Shown here in pieces: positions 10,751-22,985 of a DNA stretch of 64,000 bases. Position 1 is the first letter of the stretch. Each line of letters opens with the position of its first letter. The notes under the pieces are model-generated. The model was not told where the DNA came from. It saw nothing but the letters and a program-made list of their open reading frames with translations, and did not search any database. Both the position numbers and the translations under genes were made by a program. This stretch comes from Pictodentalium vernedei (taxonomy: Eukaryota; Mollusca; Scaphopoda; Dentaliida; Dentaliidae), in the NCBI GenBank assembly GCA_031216915.1, contig CM062290.1:380042718-380106717 (forward strand). The letters are read 5' to 3'.

Positions 10751-11884
10751 CCTTAAAGATCAAAATATCCCAAGGGGTCTGATCGGAAACCAAGAACGCA
10801 TTGAACTTTGTCGTCCAGAAAACAATATCTCTGCAAAGCTGCGATGGACCAGCCTTTGAAGAGTGGCCCCTGGAAAAGATTGCGAATGTGGAACGGACTT
10901 CGTGGAAGCTCTCATGAAACTGGGCGAAAACTTACCCCAATAGGGTGACATTCTGAACAACAGCCATTACAGACAACTAAAAAATGCGGCCAGCAGCATA
11001 TACCAGTGTTCATTTTACTGCAAATTTCATATCCATTTGTAATTTAATTCTAATTAATTTGACTAGTCTTGATTTCTGGTTAATATGGATAACTAAAAAA
11101 AAGCAATATATCAAAGATTTTTTTATTTTCTTTTTATTTGTGGAGTCTCCTAAACTACAGAGAGCCTTTCTTGACCTTCGCCCAGTTCAGGAAATCTACA
11201 TAAATTACTGAATGTGATTTAATAAAAAAATCGGCAATTATTCAAATCAAAAACTGTGATCCGATAAAAATTCGGCTGTTATTAAGCGGGTACATTATTA
11301 ATATTCGGGAATATGGTCATGACATATTGTATCAACAAAATGCAGGTACACAACGCATTGTCGCGTATCATATTGTTTTTATATAGGCATTTGTCAGAGA
11401 AAGATCTTGAGTTTTGTACAAACATAAGCATTTTACCACAAAGTTACGCTATGGTCATAGCTGCTGATAGTGGCACATAGAAAAAATGGCGTTCAAAAAT
11501 TAATTTTGACATGCACTGTAGTATGGTTCAATGAATCAGATTTCATTTCGATTTGCGCTGTAAGGGGGGTGGTAAAACCTTGAAAAAAACAACAGCTTGA
11601 ACGCAATTAGTTTCCACCCGTACTGTGTGAGAGAGAGAGAGAGAGTGAGAGAGAATCGAAACGTTTGTTGTGATAATGGTGGGCAAAGGGTCGGTCGGAC
11701 TGGCGTAGTTAGATTCATTAAACATACTAATCGGCGTGTTACATCAGTAACTATCATATATTTTTACTGAATTGAAAAAAAAAAATATATACAGGTTTGT
11801 AAACCAGCTGCGTTTATTTAGAATGTCTGCAGAAAATACACTATTTCATTACACCCGGACATCAAGTTCAAGTTATAATTAAAC

Positions 11885-12118
11885 GTGACAATTCTACGGG
11901 AAGACTCCGGAATATCCAAGGAGAACCACAGAGCAACGACGAGTAACTGTCATCTCACCAACGTCGGAAATCCACACAAGCAGGGTTAGATTGTTCTAAA
12001 ATATGCGTATCACCGACGTGCAGTACACCTTCTTACACGCCATCATCGTGCTCCCATGGGGATAATCGGGGTAAATTAACTTGCCCAAGGACACAATGCG
12101 GGAGTTCGAATAGTGTAT
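11885..12118 (-). mobile_element. SINE copy (right arm)
   Basis: Inverted partner of the copy at 9090-9320. It reads on the minus strand from the B-box-like remnant through 'cgttgtgtccttgg' to 'cacgtttaatt'. Confidence 0.75.
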
Positions 12119-12311
12119 GTAGCTTTGGTGCAGCTCTAGGTGGGTTATATTTTCCCAAGTCTCGCAAATTTGGGTGGCTAATACAGAGTCGCATATCCTT
12201 TTACCATTTTTTTTTGATCGAGTAACAGCGCTTTTCAACTATTAAAATGAGGGGGATGAAAGTACTGTTGTTGATAAGGGGGGCTTGGCCTGTTATTATA
12301 GAAGTGTAGTT

Positions 12312-12447
12312 TTTTTCATTTATTTAACGACAGTTGGAGCAATCCGGAAAGAACCATCGTGCAGAGGCAAACAACTGTCAAAGTTCTACACAGGGTTATC
12401 ATTGGCGGAAGGTAGTACGCCATAGTACACAACGTTACTGACCACCC
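12312..12447 (-). mobile_element. SINE body fragment (right arm)
   Basis: Inverted partner of 8741-8878, including the tail ending tttttttcatttatttaacg as read on the plus strand. Confidence 0.7.
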
Positions 12448-12680
12448 CACCCCCACATAGGTAATTAGATAATATTAGCTCTTTCATGCTTTTACTTAGA
12501 TGGGTGGGTTATTCTTCAGTGACCGTTCAAAAATAAATCATACGGGTTAGTAATAGCGCGGGTGTGATTTTTCTATGATTAAACACAGTCCGTAGTGCTA
12601 TCACCCAATTTTTTTCATTTTTAAATGCACTCGTCCACAATTAGCTGTTAAACACTTAAGGGCTGTTTTGATAACCGACT

Positions 12681-12926
12681 ATTTATTTATATTTATTTAT
12701 TGGTGTTTAAGGTCTGCACAATGACTAATCATGACCACGACAGTTTTACGGGTGGAGGAAGCCAGAGAGAGCCACCGAGCATCGCAAGCAACTGTCAAGA
12801 TTCTACACAGGGTCTGCATTGGTTGAAGACAGGTGCTCCATCGACGTGCAGTACGCCTTAGTGCACAGCGTCACCATGTCCCCACATGGTCAATGGAGAT
12901 GAAGTGTCTTGCCCAAGGACACAACC
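12681..12926 (-). mobile_element. SINE, 5'-truncated copy (right arm)
   Basis: Inverted partner of 8258-8507. The tail reads 'atttatttatatttattt' on the plus strand, and the body ends at 'cttgcccaaggacacaacc'. Confidence 0.85.
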
Positions 12927-14401
12927 GACAGACACTTATGAATAAATCGATACGCGTATTTCTGTCAAACTAATCCGCCATTTTGTTTTTTCGACAAGTG
13001 TCTTGTGAAATGAATTATTTAACGAAAATTATTAATATATTATATTAAATGAACATACGCTATTTATTAGGGGGCAATCTCATAGTAAATACGGGTTAAG
13101 AATGTGGTAAGTTATGAGAGGAGACTAATCGGGGTAATTTGATCGCTCAAAATTGTGGGGAAGGCGTATTCGGGGGCCTGACATGTCCATTACATTTAGA
13201 GAACTGAACTGGGGTTCGAGATAATTTAGCTATTGTGAGGGTTGGGGGAGGGGGAGAGAGGTTTCCAAAAGTTTTTTTTAGTATTGGATGACCTGGAGGA
13301 GGGGAGTTTATGAAAGTTTTAGGTACTGTGAGGGGATACAGGGGTGTGACGGTGAGGGTGTGGGATAATGGAGGTGTCTGAATGGTTGAAAAAGTGTATG
13401 TTTGTGACAAAGCAACTCTTTTTAAGATTATGGTGGGGGCGGGGGAGAGCGGTTTCCAAAAGTTTTTTGGTATTGGATGACCTGGAGGAGGGGAGTTCAT
13501 GAAAGTTTTAGGTACTGTGAGGTGATACAGGGGTGTGGAATAAAAAATGAATTATTTAACGAAAATTATTAATATATTATATTAAATGAATATACACTAT
13601 TTATTAAGGGGATTACGTCATAGCAATTAAGGTTATTAAAATTTTAAACATATGACCATACACTTGTCTCCTTCACCCCTCCTCATAACCTCGTTTGTCC
13701 CCCCCCCCCCCCCTTATTTAATGAGGAACGTCTCCACCGGTCAATCGAGTTGTGCATCTCTGCTACTTGTGGCGCGATGACAGTTAAGTTGAATCAGCTG
13801 AAACCCCCAAATCGCGCAGTTAAATGTCGAGTTTTGACATTTCTCCATGTTTTTTCTAATGTATCTTTCCTATTATAGGATTTCAGACAAAACGTCCACT
13901 GCAACATCTTGACATCGACGTCTGTTCTATGTACACTGCCTCTCTCTTTTGTTGAATTTGCTATTGAAACACAAAATTTTCAGTTAAAAAGCACCTTCTT
14001 GATGGGTTTTCAGATGTTCCGTTAATTCATCAAAGTATTGGGGCATAAAGTACAGCCATGTATAGCCTCTCCCCCGTGTACAGTAGTCTCATGGCGATTT
14101 CTCTTGTGATTTTTTTTTTGAGAATCAGTCAAAACGTAGAAATCGGACCGTTAAAAAATTACTTTATCGCGTGAGGCGTAAAATCAGAATACCTTGGTCC
14201 ATGAGAGTTTTTTGACAGCCATAAAAACGAGAAGAATAAACATGCATTATTAATATGTAAGAATCACGCCAAGTTATTAAATCAAATTATACCTATAAAA
14301 ATAGCCACAATGGAGTCGTTCACAGTCTTCAGTTAAAAGCAAGACACATCTTGTCACGTGAGATCATCATTGATTTTTAAATACATGATAGCATGTCCAG
14401 C

Positions 14402-14701
14402 CTAACGATATTTATGACTGGTCGTTAAAGTGTGACAATAGATTTAATTGCTTCAACATCTGTCAGTAGTTGGCGTTTGAAAATAAAAATCGATTTAATT
14501 ACACCCAGACACGTGATGTTCACCTTTGCGGGTCAGTCAGTCGATAGCATTCATATATATGTCCAGTACGTCAATATTGTTTTTTAAATAAATTATTTGT
14601 AAATAAATCATTTATCTAATAATATCTATCCCAAATTATGACTTTAAAAAAAATATGTACTAATCGACATTATTACTTCATTTATTAATATACTAATTAT
14701 T
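14402..14701. other. About 300-bp segment present only in the right arm
   Basis: The left arm reads continuously 'gagttgattagactggacatg' across 6612-6634 (quoted here in part), whereas the right arm has about 300 bp between 'gcatgtccag' (ends 14400) and 'taatcaactct' (about 14702). It is AT-rich. Clear terminal repeats were not found, so insertion in the right arm and deletion from the left arm are both possible. Confidence 0.7.
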
Positions 14702-14975
14702 ATAATCAACTCTAATTACACTCATTATTTACATTAATTACATTAATTATGCAACAGTCATTAAGTAAAATTAATTAAGCAACAATTATTAATTAAAGTG
14801 ATTAAAAACCAAACAAAAAAACAACAACAAAAAATAATTAAGTAACATTAATTACCTTACGTAATATTTTAATTATGATGATGTCATCCACCCCTCTCAC
14901 CCCTCTCCCCCCTCTCCGGCAAAACAGGGTTGAAAACCATTTCTTCTGCTACTAGTGTATTAAGAATGATGATGA

Positions 14976-15150
14976 TGACACAGTGGCGCTGATCACTAAG
15001 ACGTACTGCACGTCGGTGGTGTACTTGCCTTCAACCAATGTGCGGAATTAGTACGCTGGGGAGTTGGACAGTTGCTCGCGTCTGCTCGGCGATTCTCCCC
15101 AGGTGTTCCGGCATCCTCCACCCGTAAAACTGTTCGATACGAGGTGGCCC
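14976..15150 (+). mobile_element. SINE body fragment
   Basis: Starts near 'acagtggcgctgatcactaa' and continues 'gacgtactgcacgtcggtgg', 'cttcaaccaatg', 'ctccacccgtaaaactgt'. The head and the tail are missing, and it lies immediately outside the giant inverted repeat. Confidence 0.75.
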
Positions 15151-16800
15151 TAGCTGTGTTGAAGGTCGCTTTCAGCATCTGGCTACTCAACCGTATTAAC
15201 ACCATTGCAATATTGAATAGCGTATTGTTTATTATGATGTGTATATATTGAAAAAATGCTGCATTTACTTGTTAATCGTATACAAAGGAGAGGAAGTGTT
15301 TTAAGTGTTGAGCACTTGTTGTCCAATCCTTTTGTTTATTTTGACAAATAAAATATGTTTAAACTAAACCGTAACATTGGTATGATGTCAACTTTTGCCA
15401 ATCGTTTATAACATTGCTGTCCACTTCAGAGGACTTTCAGCCCAAGCGTTAGTCCAGGGTCCTGTTTTACAAAGAAATCAGAACATCTTTACCTCCCAGT
15501 GTTCCTGCGGGGTATTCTGCGATGTTACGTCGAAAGTTGAATCACATGGATGTTTTTAGCGTTTAATGAGTGGTGGATCTAGTATATTTTGGATTGGAGG
15601 AGGGAACGCACATTTTAATCATGGGACATGGTGTGAAGGATAACCCATAATGGTGAGTTAGGGGTGAATACGAGAGGTGGATTGCAGCTTGTCAGCGAGG
15701 TCCAGGGACCTCCCTGGAAAACGTTTGGAAAATGAAAGCTCATTGTGATCCACCAATGACATGTCCACATGTTTTTCAGCCAAAATATATACTAACTTCA
15801 AGTTTGAAAAGGGGAAACCAGTTTATAACGGAAAACAGGATACGGGCCGCTGGCGCTATAGCTGTATATAACACTTAGATATGGGAACTTCCGATTGTTG
15901 ATGTCCTTGTGGTATTGCGGATAATACTGTGTCCTCTGGTATCGGTGTTCGGTGGTAAAAAGAGATACAAAAACTAGAGCAAAGGGTGCGCAACTGGATC
16001 CGCCCGTGTTAATAACTCTAGTATGATGCAGTTTGTTGTTTGTTTGTAAATTCAGTCATTTCTACATTAAATTTGTCATGGCAATATCCTATTAACAATT
16101 CCGGAAACTTGGAGGTGGGGGTGGCGGGGGGGGGGGGGGGGGGGGTCAAAGAATCGCCGAGTGAAATATTGAACTATTTTTCAAACTTTTAATAATATGA
16201 ATTGTAAAAACGGTATAGAAGTATTTTATCCTGGTATCAGAGTTATTACTGTCCATTACAAAACCAAATCTATCAGCAGCGATCAAGGCACAAACTTGTC
16301 AAAAGCACTCCATCTTTCTTAGTTCAAATCAAGAACGAGTATGGCAGTAGTAGCAGTAGTAGGTAATATGATTTTCATCCCCACGTTGTGGGATCCAGAC
16401 ATAACGTCACCACACCAGTCACATCATGTGCGGTTGTCGTGGTAACCCGCTTAAGCGATCATGTTGTGACCTTATTACCATAGTGATTCATGGTGACAAT
16501 GCGCATGTACAGGACGTGTTAGGGTGAAACATGTTTTGTGTCGTCGATTTTGTAATCCGGAGATGACCATCTTGATTTTTATGGTAGCTCGTTGGTTCTT
16601 ATCCTGAATGGCTTGTAATATAACGGGGGATTATTCGGAGGGTATGTTCGATTGAACCGGACTATATCTAATTACCCAACTAGATCCACCCTGCTCTAGG
16701 GACTTAAACAATGTGTGGTTCTGTATATTGATGTACTTTGGTGGAAAGATGTTTAGCTACCACAGGTGCCCTGGCAACTACTCCAATCTAGTAGAGCAAA
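15151..16800. other. Non-coding stretch
   Basis: No gene recognised. At about 15283-15363 there is a segment ('gagcacttgttgtccaatcc' then 'caaataaaatatgtttaaac') closely similar to 30506-30580, probably a LINE or SINE 3' terminus with an AATAAA signal. A G run of about 28 bases sits at 16118-16146, and a short AGT/AGC-rich patch at about 16340. Confidence 0.5.
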
Positions 16801-16802
16801 TA

Positions 16803-17116
16803 CAGTTAAAACTAGAAGTCCTGTCACGAACTGTGCGCTTATCTAGGCTTAACTGCGCGTAAGAATTGCGCGCAATTTCCATATCGAATAGCATCCAAAG
16901 CTCGGCAGGTTCTCCTGGTTACTCATAGAAAACACAGGCAATGTTTCTGCCAATGGACCTCCGGTTTACCCAGAGGTCCACTGGCTGAAACAGTGCTTGT
17001 GCGCAGGCCATATATACAGAATTTGAAAGCCTTACTATGGTCATAACGCGTAGATTAACGCGCAGATTGACGTGCTATTTGTGCGCATTTCATGACAGGA
17101 CTTCTTGTTTTAACTG
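16803..17116 (+). mobile_element. TA-flanked (Tc1/mariner-type) MITE, full length, 314 bp
   Basis: TIRs start CAGTTAAAACTAGAAGTCCT and end in the complement. TA target duplications lie at 16801-16802 and 17117-17118. The interior carries GC-containing mini-palindromes (gcgcgcaatt) and a central inverted repeat, 'ccaatggacctccgg' with 'ccagaggtccactgg'. The length equals that of the copy at 56957-57270. It has no coding capacity. Confidence 0.9.
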
Positions 17117-17337
17117 TAAGCTATCGAGTACTGATTGGAAAAGCGTCGCTCAGTCGAGCAAATAATCTGTCTAGTAATTATATTAAAAGGTGACTTCTCT
17201 TACAACTCTTCAGCTTATCTCTGAAAATATTTCCTATCTTCTAAACAAGTCTTCGCGGCTCCTACTCAACTACCGTGACTTCAGGTGTCTGTCCTATGAT
17301 CACATTCAACGTCCTTCCGCTGAGGATCATTATCTTG

Positions 17338-17692
17338 TAGGGGAGCGCGGTGGCTCAGTAGGTAGAGGTGCAGGCCGAGAGGTCATCGGTTCGAATCCCA
17401 CCTGCGGCAACCGCGTTGTGTCCTTGGGCAAGATACTTCATCTCCATTGCCCGCGTGGGGGCACGGTGGCGTTGTGTACTAAGGCGTACTGTACGTCGAT
17501 GGTGCACTTGTCTTCAACCAATGCTGACCCTGCTTGTGTGGGGTTAGTATGTTGGGGAGCTGACAGTTGCTCGCCGTTGCTCAGTGGTTCTATCCGGGTA
17601 CTCCGGCTTCCTCCACCCATAAAACTGTCACGGTCATGATTAGCCATTGTGCATAAATATGTGACCTTAACGACCAATAAATAAATAATTCA
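17338..17692 (+). mobile_element. tRNA-derived SINE, full length
   Basis: The head 'gcgcggtggctcagtaggta' contains a perfect A box (tggctcagtagg), and 'ggttcgaatccc' is a perfect B box, so it has an internal RNA polymerase III promoter. The body then runs 'gttgtgtccttgggcaagat', 'ctaaggcgtactgtacgtcg', 'cttcaaccaatgctgaccct', 'ggttctatccgggtactccg', and the element ends in an AATAAATAAATAA tail. This is the best reference copy in the window. Open frames on both strands are shadows. Confidence 0.95.
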
Positions 17693-19150
17693 TTACCTTG
17701 TTATTGGGGTTGGAGATGAGAGTCAAGGGACTGAGAACCAAAATAAACGGAAATTGTAGTTAAGAGCATTTCTCGTGAAAATAGTGTTCTGTTTGCGCTG
17801 GGCGAGGGGTTAAGTAATTAAGTAATATAAGTGTCTATCAATAATCCAGTAAAGATGGAAATTGTTTGCAATTTCGATGTCAGGATTAATTACATTTTAA
17901 GAAGAGAATGGCAGGAAGATGCAGTTTCCATGCAGTGTACATTTATTTATTTTCATTTCTGCAAGTTGTTCATTATAATCCATGTTAACATATAATGCGA
18001 AATAAATTTCATTTCATTTTCACCTTCACCCACAGACACACCCACTCAACATCAGCTGAACAAAATGAAGTCATTAGGATAATATGTCTCTGGGGGTGCT
18101 TATAAATATAGAAATGTTTTTTTTTAGAAAAAGTAGTACATATAATAGAATGCCTTTCGAGTACTTCCGTTATACATCTGAACTTTTGCTGAAACAGAAA
18201 ACTGAACCCGATGAAACTAAAATAACCATAAATATTGATGAAATACTGATTGAATGACAATGATTTAAAAAGAGTACATGGATCTGGCCTACCACAAGCA
18301 AAAAACAATGTCCATTTGTTCCTCTCGCTCTTTGATACTGTGACTTGTTTCGATAGAGCGCGTAGTACGAAAGGGTCGAGGTGGGATGACAGTCACAGCT
18401 GATAGACATTGTATAAAGTGTGATTTGATTTTATAGAACTGCACAAGGATTGCTTGAAATTCATATAAACTTTGATGTTGACCCTTTACTAAAGTACGCA
18501 CTTAATGACAGCAAGGCAAGTTTGAACAAATCTTCGGGAATGCAGTTGCAGTCAAAGCCGTTGCTACGAGCAGAGAAGGGGAGCAGCCAAAAACACAGCT
18601 TAATCCACTAAGTGGCATGTTTGAACATACTGTGGACATTAGCTAGGATACAATTGTAAACACAGGTAAGGGCAATTTATACCATGATTACCTATTCTGC
18701 AATATATAAAAAACCTATGACATAAATTTTAGCTATACACACCAACCGTGGTGAACATGCCAGCAATGGGATTTCAGAAGATAAAATTTACACCTACAGA
18801 GGAACTAGATCCAAGGTGACCTTTGGTGACCTCGCCTTGAATGCAAACGTATGCAGATGTATCACCCATCGCCTCGTGAAGAATGAAATGAAACCGGCAA
18901 TTATTTACGTTTTTAAATTAGTTTACCGCATTAGATACCAAAAATTAACAAACATGCGTTGTCTCATGTTAATAAAGCATCCATAAATCGAAATAGTATG
19001 TTATTATGTTACTAAAATGAAAAAAGGCCCCGTAATTTGCGCGTTTCGTGCTCTATTTTGGCGATACAGTTGCCAGGGAAGTACCTCCCACCGGTGCTCA
19101 TGTAAACAAAAACAGATTCGCACCTGTTAATACTGATTTATTTAACATTT
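17693..19150. other. Non-coding stretch
   Basis: Nothing recognised. Open frames of 70-99 codons on the minus strand around 18009-18501 overlap in different frames, show no domain and are probably chance. Confidence 0.5.
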
Positions 19151-20515
19151 AAACTTTTATTCTATTCTATTCTATTCTTTTTATTTAACGGTATGTAAAA
19201 TAATCAACACATTTACAGAATAATATTGTGATACATATACATACCGTTGAAGGACAGCATAGCCAGATTGGCAGTCTTCCTGCTATCCCCCGTGGTAAAA
19301 ATATAATTAGAGCAACATCATATCAGACAGAGTATACAGCCGGAAAGAGAGAAATACAGATCCTTTTGGAGTAGTGTTGTATAGTTGCATTATTGCATGG
19401 GAAACAAGACACTTAAAATAGCAATGATATTTTAGAAAACATTAAAAATAATATTGATAATAATTTGGGTATAAGATGAGTGACAAACTGACGAGCTAGT
19501 CGGTAAGAGCAGAACTGTATTACAAATTAGTATAGTAAACTATCTAGTAGTCTGGGGAATACAGGTTGTTACATATAATTTGTGTTTGATAATTTGAGAG
19601 AAGTTTTTGCGTTAACATTTTCTTAAATGCAGTACGATTAGTAGCATTTCTTATACTCGGTTCCAGGTCAATCTAAAGCCAAGGGTAGTTGAAACAAGGG
19701 AGGTAATCTAAAGATATTGTCGTGTTCTGCAGGCGTCGATCGATACCAAGTACCTGGTGGTGGGACCAGTGGCATTATTATTAAAGAGTGAAAACATTGC
19801 ATTTAATGACTGGGGAAGAGATCCATTTTTGCAATCGAATAAAAATAACATGGCATGGAATTTGAAAAGGTCTGTAACTTTCATTATTTTATCTTGAGCA
19901 AATAGAGGGTCAGTATGGGCATTGAAATGTGCGTTGTTAATTATGCGAACTGAGCGTTTTTGTAGAAGGAAAAGTCGGTTGATTGATTTAGTGTTCCCCC
20001 ATATCTGTATATCATATACAAGACTCTGTATCAATGCAAAATATAAAGTTTTCGTGACATCGTGGGGAAGTATAGATTTGACCCTGTTAAGTGCATAATT
20101 TGCTCACGCTATCTTAGAACACAGATGAGCGATATGTGATTTAAAGGAAGAGGTGTTCGTCAATATTAATACCAAGGAACTCAATAAATGGTTTATCCCC
20201 GTTAACACCCACCCATTTTAATACCGTATCATTGATGTTTGTGGATTTGTTAAAGGGGTTACCCTTTTTGAACTGGGATTGATTAAAATATACTTTGTCT
20301 TTTTGCAATTCAAAAGAACTTGATTGGCAGAACACCAGGTAAATATATGCTGAAGTTCATTATTAACAAATTGTGTTAGTCGTTGTACGTCAGAGTCAGA
20401 TGAATCTTCGGTAGTATCGTCTGCAAAAGAAAGAAGATTAATAGAGGTGGCATGGTGGATAGCATTGATATAGAGTAGGAAAAAAATGGGACCCAAATTT
20501 GAGCCCTGAGGCTGA
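19150..20515 (-). pseudogene. CR1/Jockey-like LINE, 5'-truncated, minus strand
   Basis: Reading down from 20515, the RT block has 'PQGSNLGPIFFLLYINA' and then 'LLSFADDT', the FADD form of the catalytic YxDD box (about 20400-20500). Next come 'FLGINIDEHL' (about 20150-20175) and the post-RT domain 'WGNTKSINRLFLLQKRSVRI' with 'NAHTDPLF' (about 19900-20010). The 3' UTR contains 'gccaatctggctatgctgtc' followed by an 'acggtatg'/'cataccgt' stem and a terminal (AGAAT)n tail at about 19158-19185. Several frameshifts. The 5' end is cut by a hairpin element at about 20525-20620. The 24.9-kb fragment belongs to the same family. Confidence 0.8.
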
Positions 20516-20524
20516 CGATCATGG

Positions 20525-20620
20525 TATAAAGAAAATATTCACCACTCGTGGTGAAGTGATGTTAACCGCGCGCCGAAGGCTTGCGGTTACCACCACTTCA
20601 CCACTCGTGGTAAACATTTC
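20525..20620. repeat. Hairpin element at the 5' edge of the LINE fragment
   Basis: Inverted arrangement of 'caccactcgtggtgaagtg' and 'ccacttcaccactcgtgg' around 'gttaaccgcgcgccgaaggc' and 'ttgcggttac'. No coding capacity. It may be a small MITE; its ends were not defined. Confidence 0.5.
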
Positions 20621-21290
20621 GCACACCGAGCTACTATAGGTATATTCTATATTTTCAATCTATTTCGGATAGAGTGTTAATCACTAGTAAGTGTTGTAAT
20701 CAATCTAATGAGGATTCGGTTATTAACAATAGTATTCAATCTACTCCCCCATTCTACACTGTCTGGAGTAAGTGTGCCAATTCCTATAAATAACAGATTC
20801 AGCGCTCTTAGTGCTCTTGGTGACGACACATGCGATGCATCTGTCACAATATCACCACAAATCACATCACATCACAATCATCAGCCACTAACTGTGACAG
20901 AAGCTGTTCAGGAAAGAATACAACCTCTGCATCAAATCTACTTGTTCACTTGATTTTTTTGGCGATTCAGTTTTGCGCTCATTAATTCCTTGAAAAGTGG
21001 GAGAAGAAGTTAAAAGAATCACCACACCGGATCAAAGGATAAAATGGTTACATGTACATAGGTAGATATGTGACACTCGCCCAGTTCCAAATGTATGCAA
21101 AATCACTGTGCATATGGGCATTAACACATGTCACAATCTGGTGAGAACAACAGACATTGAAATCTACTAAAAAACAAATACCCGCAGGCTACTATTGGAC
21201 TTCCATCCGTTATTCCCAGCTTGTATTCACATAGTGTTAACGAGATGATAAACCCTTTGATTCTTTTATACGTCTTATGACGTACGCAAT
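20621..21290. other. Non-coding stretch
   Basis: No recognised feature. An 81-codon plus-strand frame (20708-20953) and a 62-codon frame opposite it have no recognisable domain. Confidence 0.4.
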
Positions 21291-22204
21291 CAAACAGCGT
21301 AATGTCCAAATTATTTGATCAATTAATAAAACCCATATTGCTGTATGGTAGCGAACTATGGGATACAGAGTATAATCTTTTAAAATGGGATAGACTCCCC
21401 GCTGAGGCTGTACACATCAAATTCTGTAAAATGATACTCGGTGTTAAAAAGAAATTTTCCAACTATGCTGTTCGAGCTGAACTTGGCAGATTCCCACTTT
21501 CCCTCGAATGCATCGTCAAAAGTTCACATTCATGGCCAGGCTTCACTCTACAACTCCAGGTGCATTTCTCCATGATTTACTGGAAGAGCATAAATTAAGG
21601 ACGGAGTACTGCGGATTCCGCCAAATGCTGGAAGGTTACAATATATCAACGTCTGCAATGCACGACAATAGATCTAGTAAACTACATGAAAATTTAACAA
21701 ATGTTTACACAATCTACTTCTATGAATACCTTACCAATGACAATAAAAATAACGGTAAAATAAATTTCGTACTTATCGCGCTTTCAAAAATGACATTAAA
21801 TTCGAGCCCTATTTAGCTTACTCAGAAACAAAGGACATGCAAGATATGTTTACAAGATTAAGAATTAGTAATCATAATTTGGCAATTGCAAAATTGAAAA
21901 AGGGAGACATACACAGCCGCCAATTCCCTTAGAAAATAGGATTTGTAACGCTTCTGGTGTTTGTAAGGTCGCCGACGATGTGAAAACCGAGATGCGTTTT
22001 GTCATGGACTGCCCTCTCTGCACAAACATCAGTAAACAGTTGTTGGCAATAATTAACAGGAACAATGCGGACGTTTCAAATGCAAGCAAACAAGATCGCT
22101 TTGAATTTATTATGAAAAATGATTCGCCCTCATTATGCCACTCCATCTGCACCATAATTATGTTGTTCTTTAGGAAAAGAGAAACAATTAATTGCAAATC
22201 GTAG
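21290..22204 (+). pseudogene. LINE ORF2 C-terminal remnant (post-RT domain)
   Basis: The translation starts 'LFDQLIKPILLYGSELWDT' and continues 'HIKFCKMILGVKKK', 'NYAVRAELGRFPL', the usual sequence just after the RT domain in RTE/L1-like LINEs. After a frameshift near 21505 it reads 'RLRISNHNLAI' and 'CPLCTNISKQLL', and ends with 'HSICTIIMLFFRKRE' at about 22190. The cysteine-containing 'E.RFVMDCPLC' region matches the terminal Cys/His motif of such elements. Two or more frameshifts. The RT catalytic region is absent. Exact clade uncertain. Confidence 0.7.
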
Positions 22205-22770
22205 GTCATTAAACTGACCGACTGTCTTGACTGAATTGTATGTATGTTACATTAGCCTTGTCACTATTCAAATTAATTTAATTATTTCGTTTGTTATTAG
22301 TTTATTACATGTATAATCATATCATATCTTTGCTAACTCTTTGTGCAGTCTGCCTCTCTGTAGGTGTTATTGTTGCGTGAAAAACTACTACTAAGCTATG
22401 TTTTTGGAGCGAAAATTGGGAAAAAATGGTTTTTCAAATAGCATTAGTTGCTCGCACGTCGTAAAGGATTAACAGATCTGAATACAAATGGAAACTGTTC
22501 GAGACAGCCACAGTATACAACTGAAACGGTTAACAGATTAATCAATTAATCAACGATCAGCATCTTGATCGATCCAAAAAGTAATTGATTGATTAACCGT
22601 TACTTTTGAACTACTGTATTATATGGGTTAACAAAGGAACAAACTTGCTCCAAAACAGGCAAACATTGTCACACTGACTCACATTAATTATATGAGACAG
22701 AGTGAAGCATGCAAGTTACTTGCTGACATACTTGTTTACTTGCATGATCATCATACTGTATCAGGTATAC
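22205..22770. other. Non-coding stretch
   Basis: The first 100 bp or so are probably the 3' UTR of the preceding LINE fragment. Around 22520-22620 there is a run of 'gttaacagattaatcaattaatc' type sequence with a mirrored 'gattgattaaccgtta', a weak inverted repeat. No gene. Confidence 0.45.
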
Positions 22771-22985
22771 ACGGTACTTGCAAAATAAATTCATGAATTA
22801 CTAAAAATTTTCAATTTTTGTCTCATAAACATAGCTTATGACCTCTCATTGGAACGAGCTCAACGAGCTCATTCCAATGAGGGATCATAAGCTATATTTT
22901 TTAGACAAAAATTGAAACGTTGAATGGAGATTTTTGTATATAGGCCTAGTCGCTTTTGTTTGTTACTTTGGGAAAAGGTTTCATG
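22770..22985. mobile_element. piggyBac-type MITE, copy without clear TTAA ends
   Basis: The central palindrome 'cattggaacgagctcaacga' followed by 'gctcattccaatgagg' is intact, flanked by 'tttttgtctcataaacatag' and its complement. The outer ends have decayed, so the boundaries are approximate. Confidence 0.6.

Larger units (their letters stand above)
10748..14952 (-). repeat. Right arm of the giant inverted repeat
   Basis: Reverse-complement partner of 6391-10454. It includes inverted copies of the three SINE pieces, the C-rich repeats and the AT-rich blocks. It has one unit where the left arm has two (about 14165-14362) and about 300 bp of extra sequence at 14402-14701. Scattered substitutions (for example a C run at about 13699-13712 where the left arm has 'aagggggg') show that the arms have diverged independently. 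Confidence 0.92.

Noticed and set aside
6391-14952. Giant inverted repeat as a pure assembly artefact
   Set aside because: The arms differ by many small changes and two large indels. An artefact would normally give identical arms, although a haplotype join is not fully excluded.
14870-14960. Helitron end (CTAGT after a hairpin-like region)
   Set aside because: No TC start at the other end, no proper 3' hairpin and no Rep/helicase coding; the motif is too short to support the call.
17338-17412. tRNA gene (A and B boxes)
   Set aside because: The boxes are perfect, but the segment continues into the SINE body and tail found many times in the window, and no full cloverleaf is evident.
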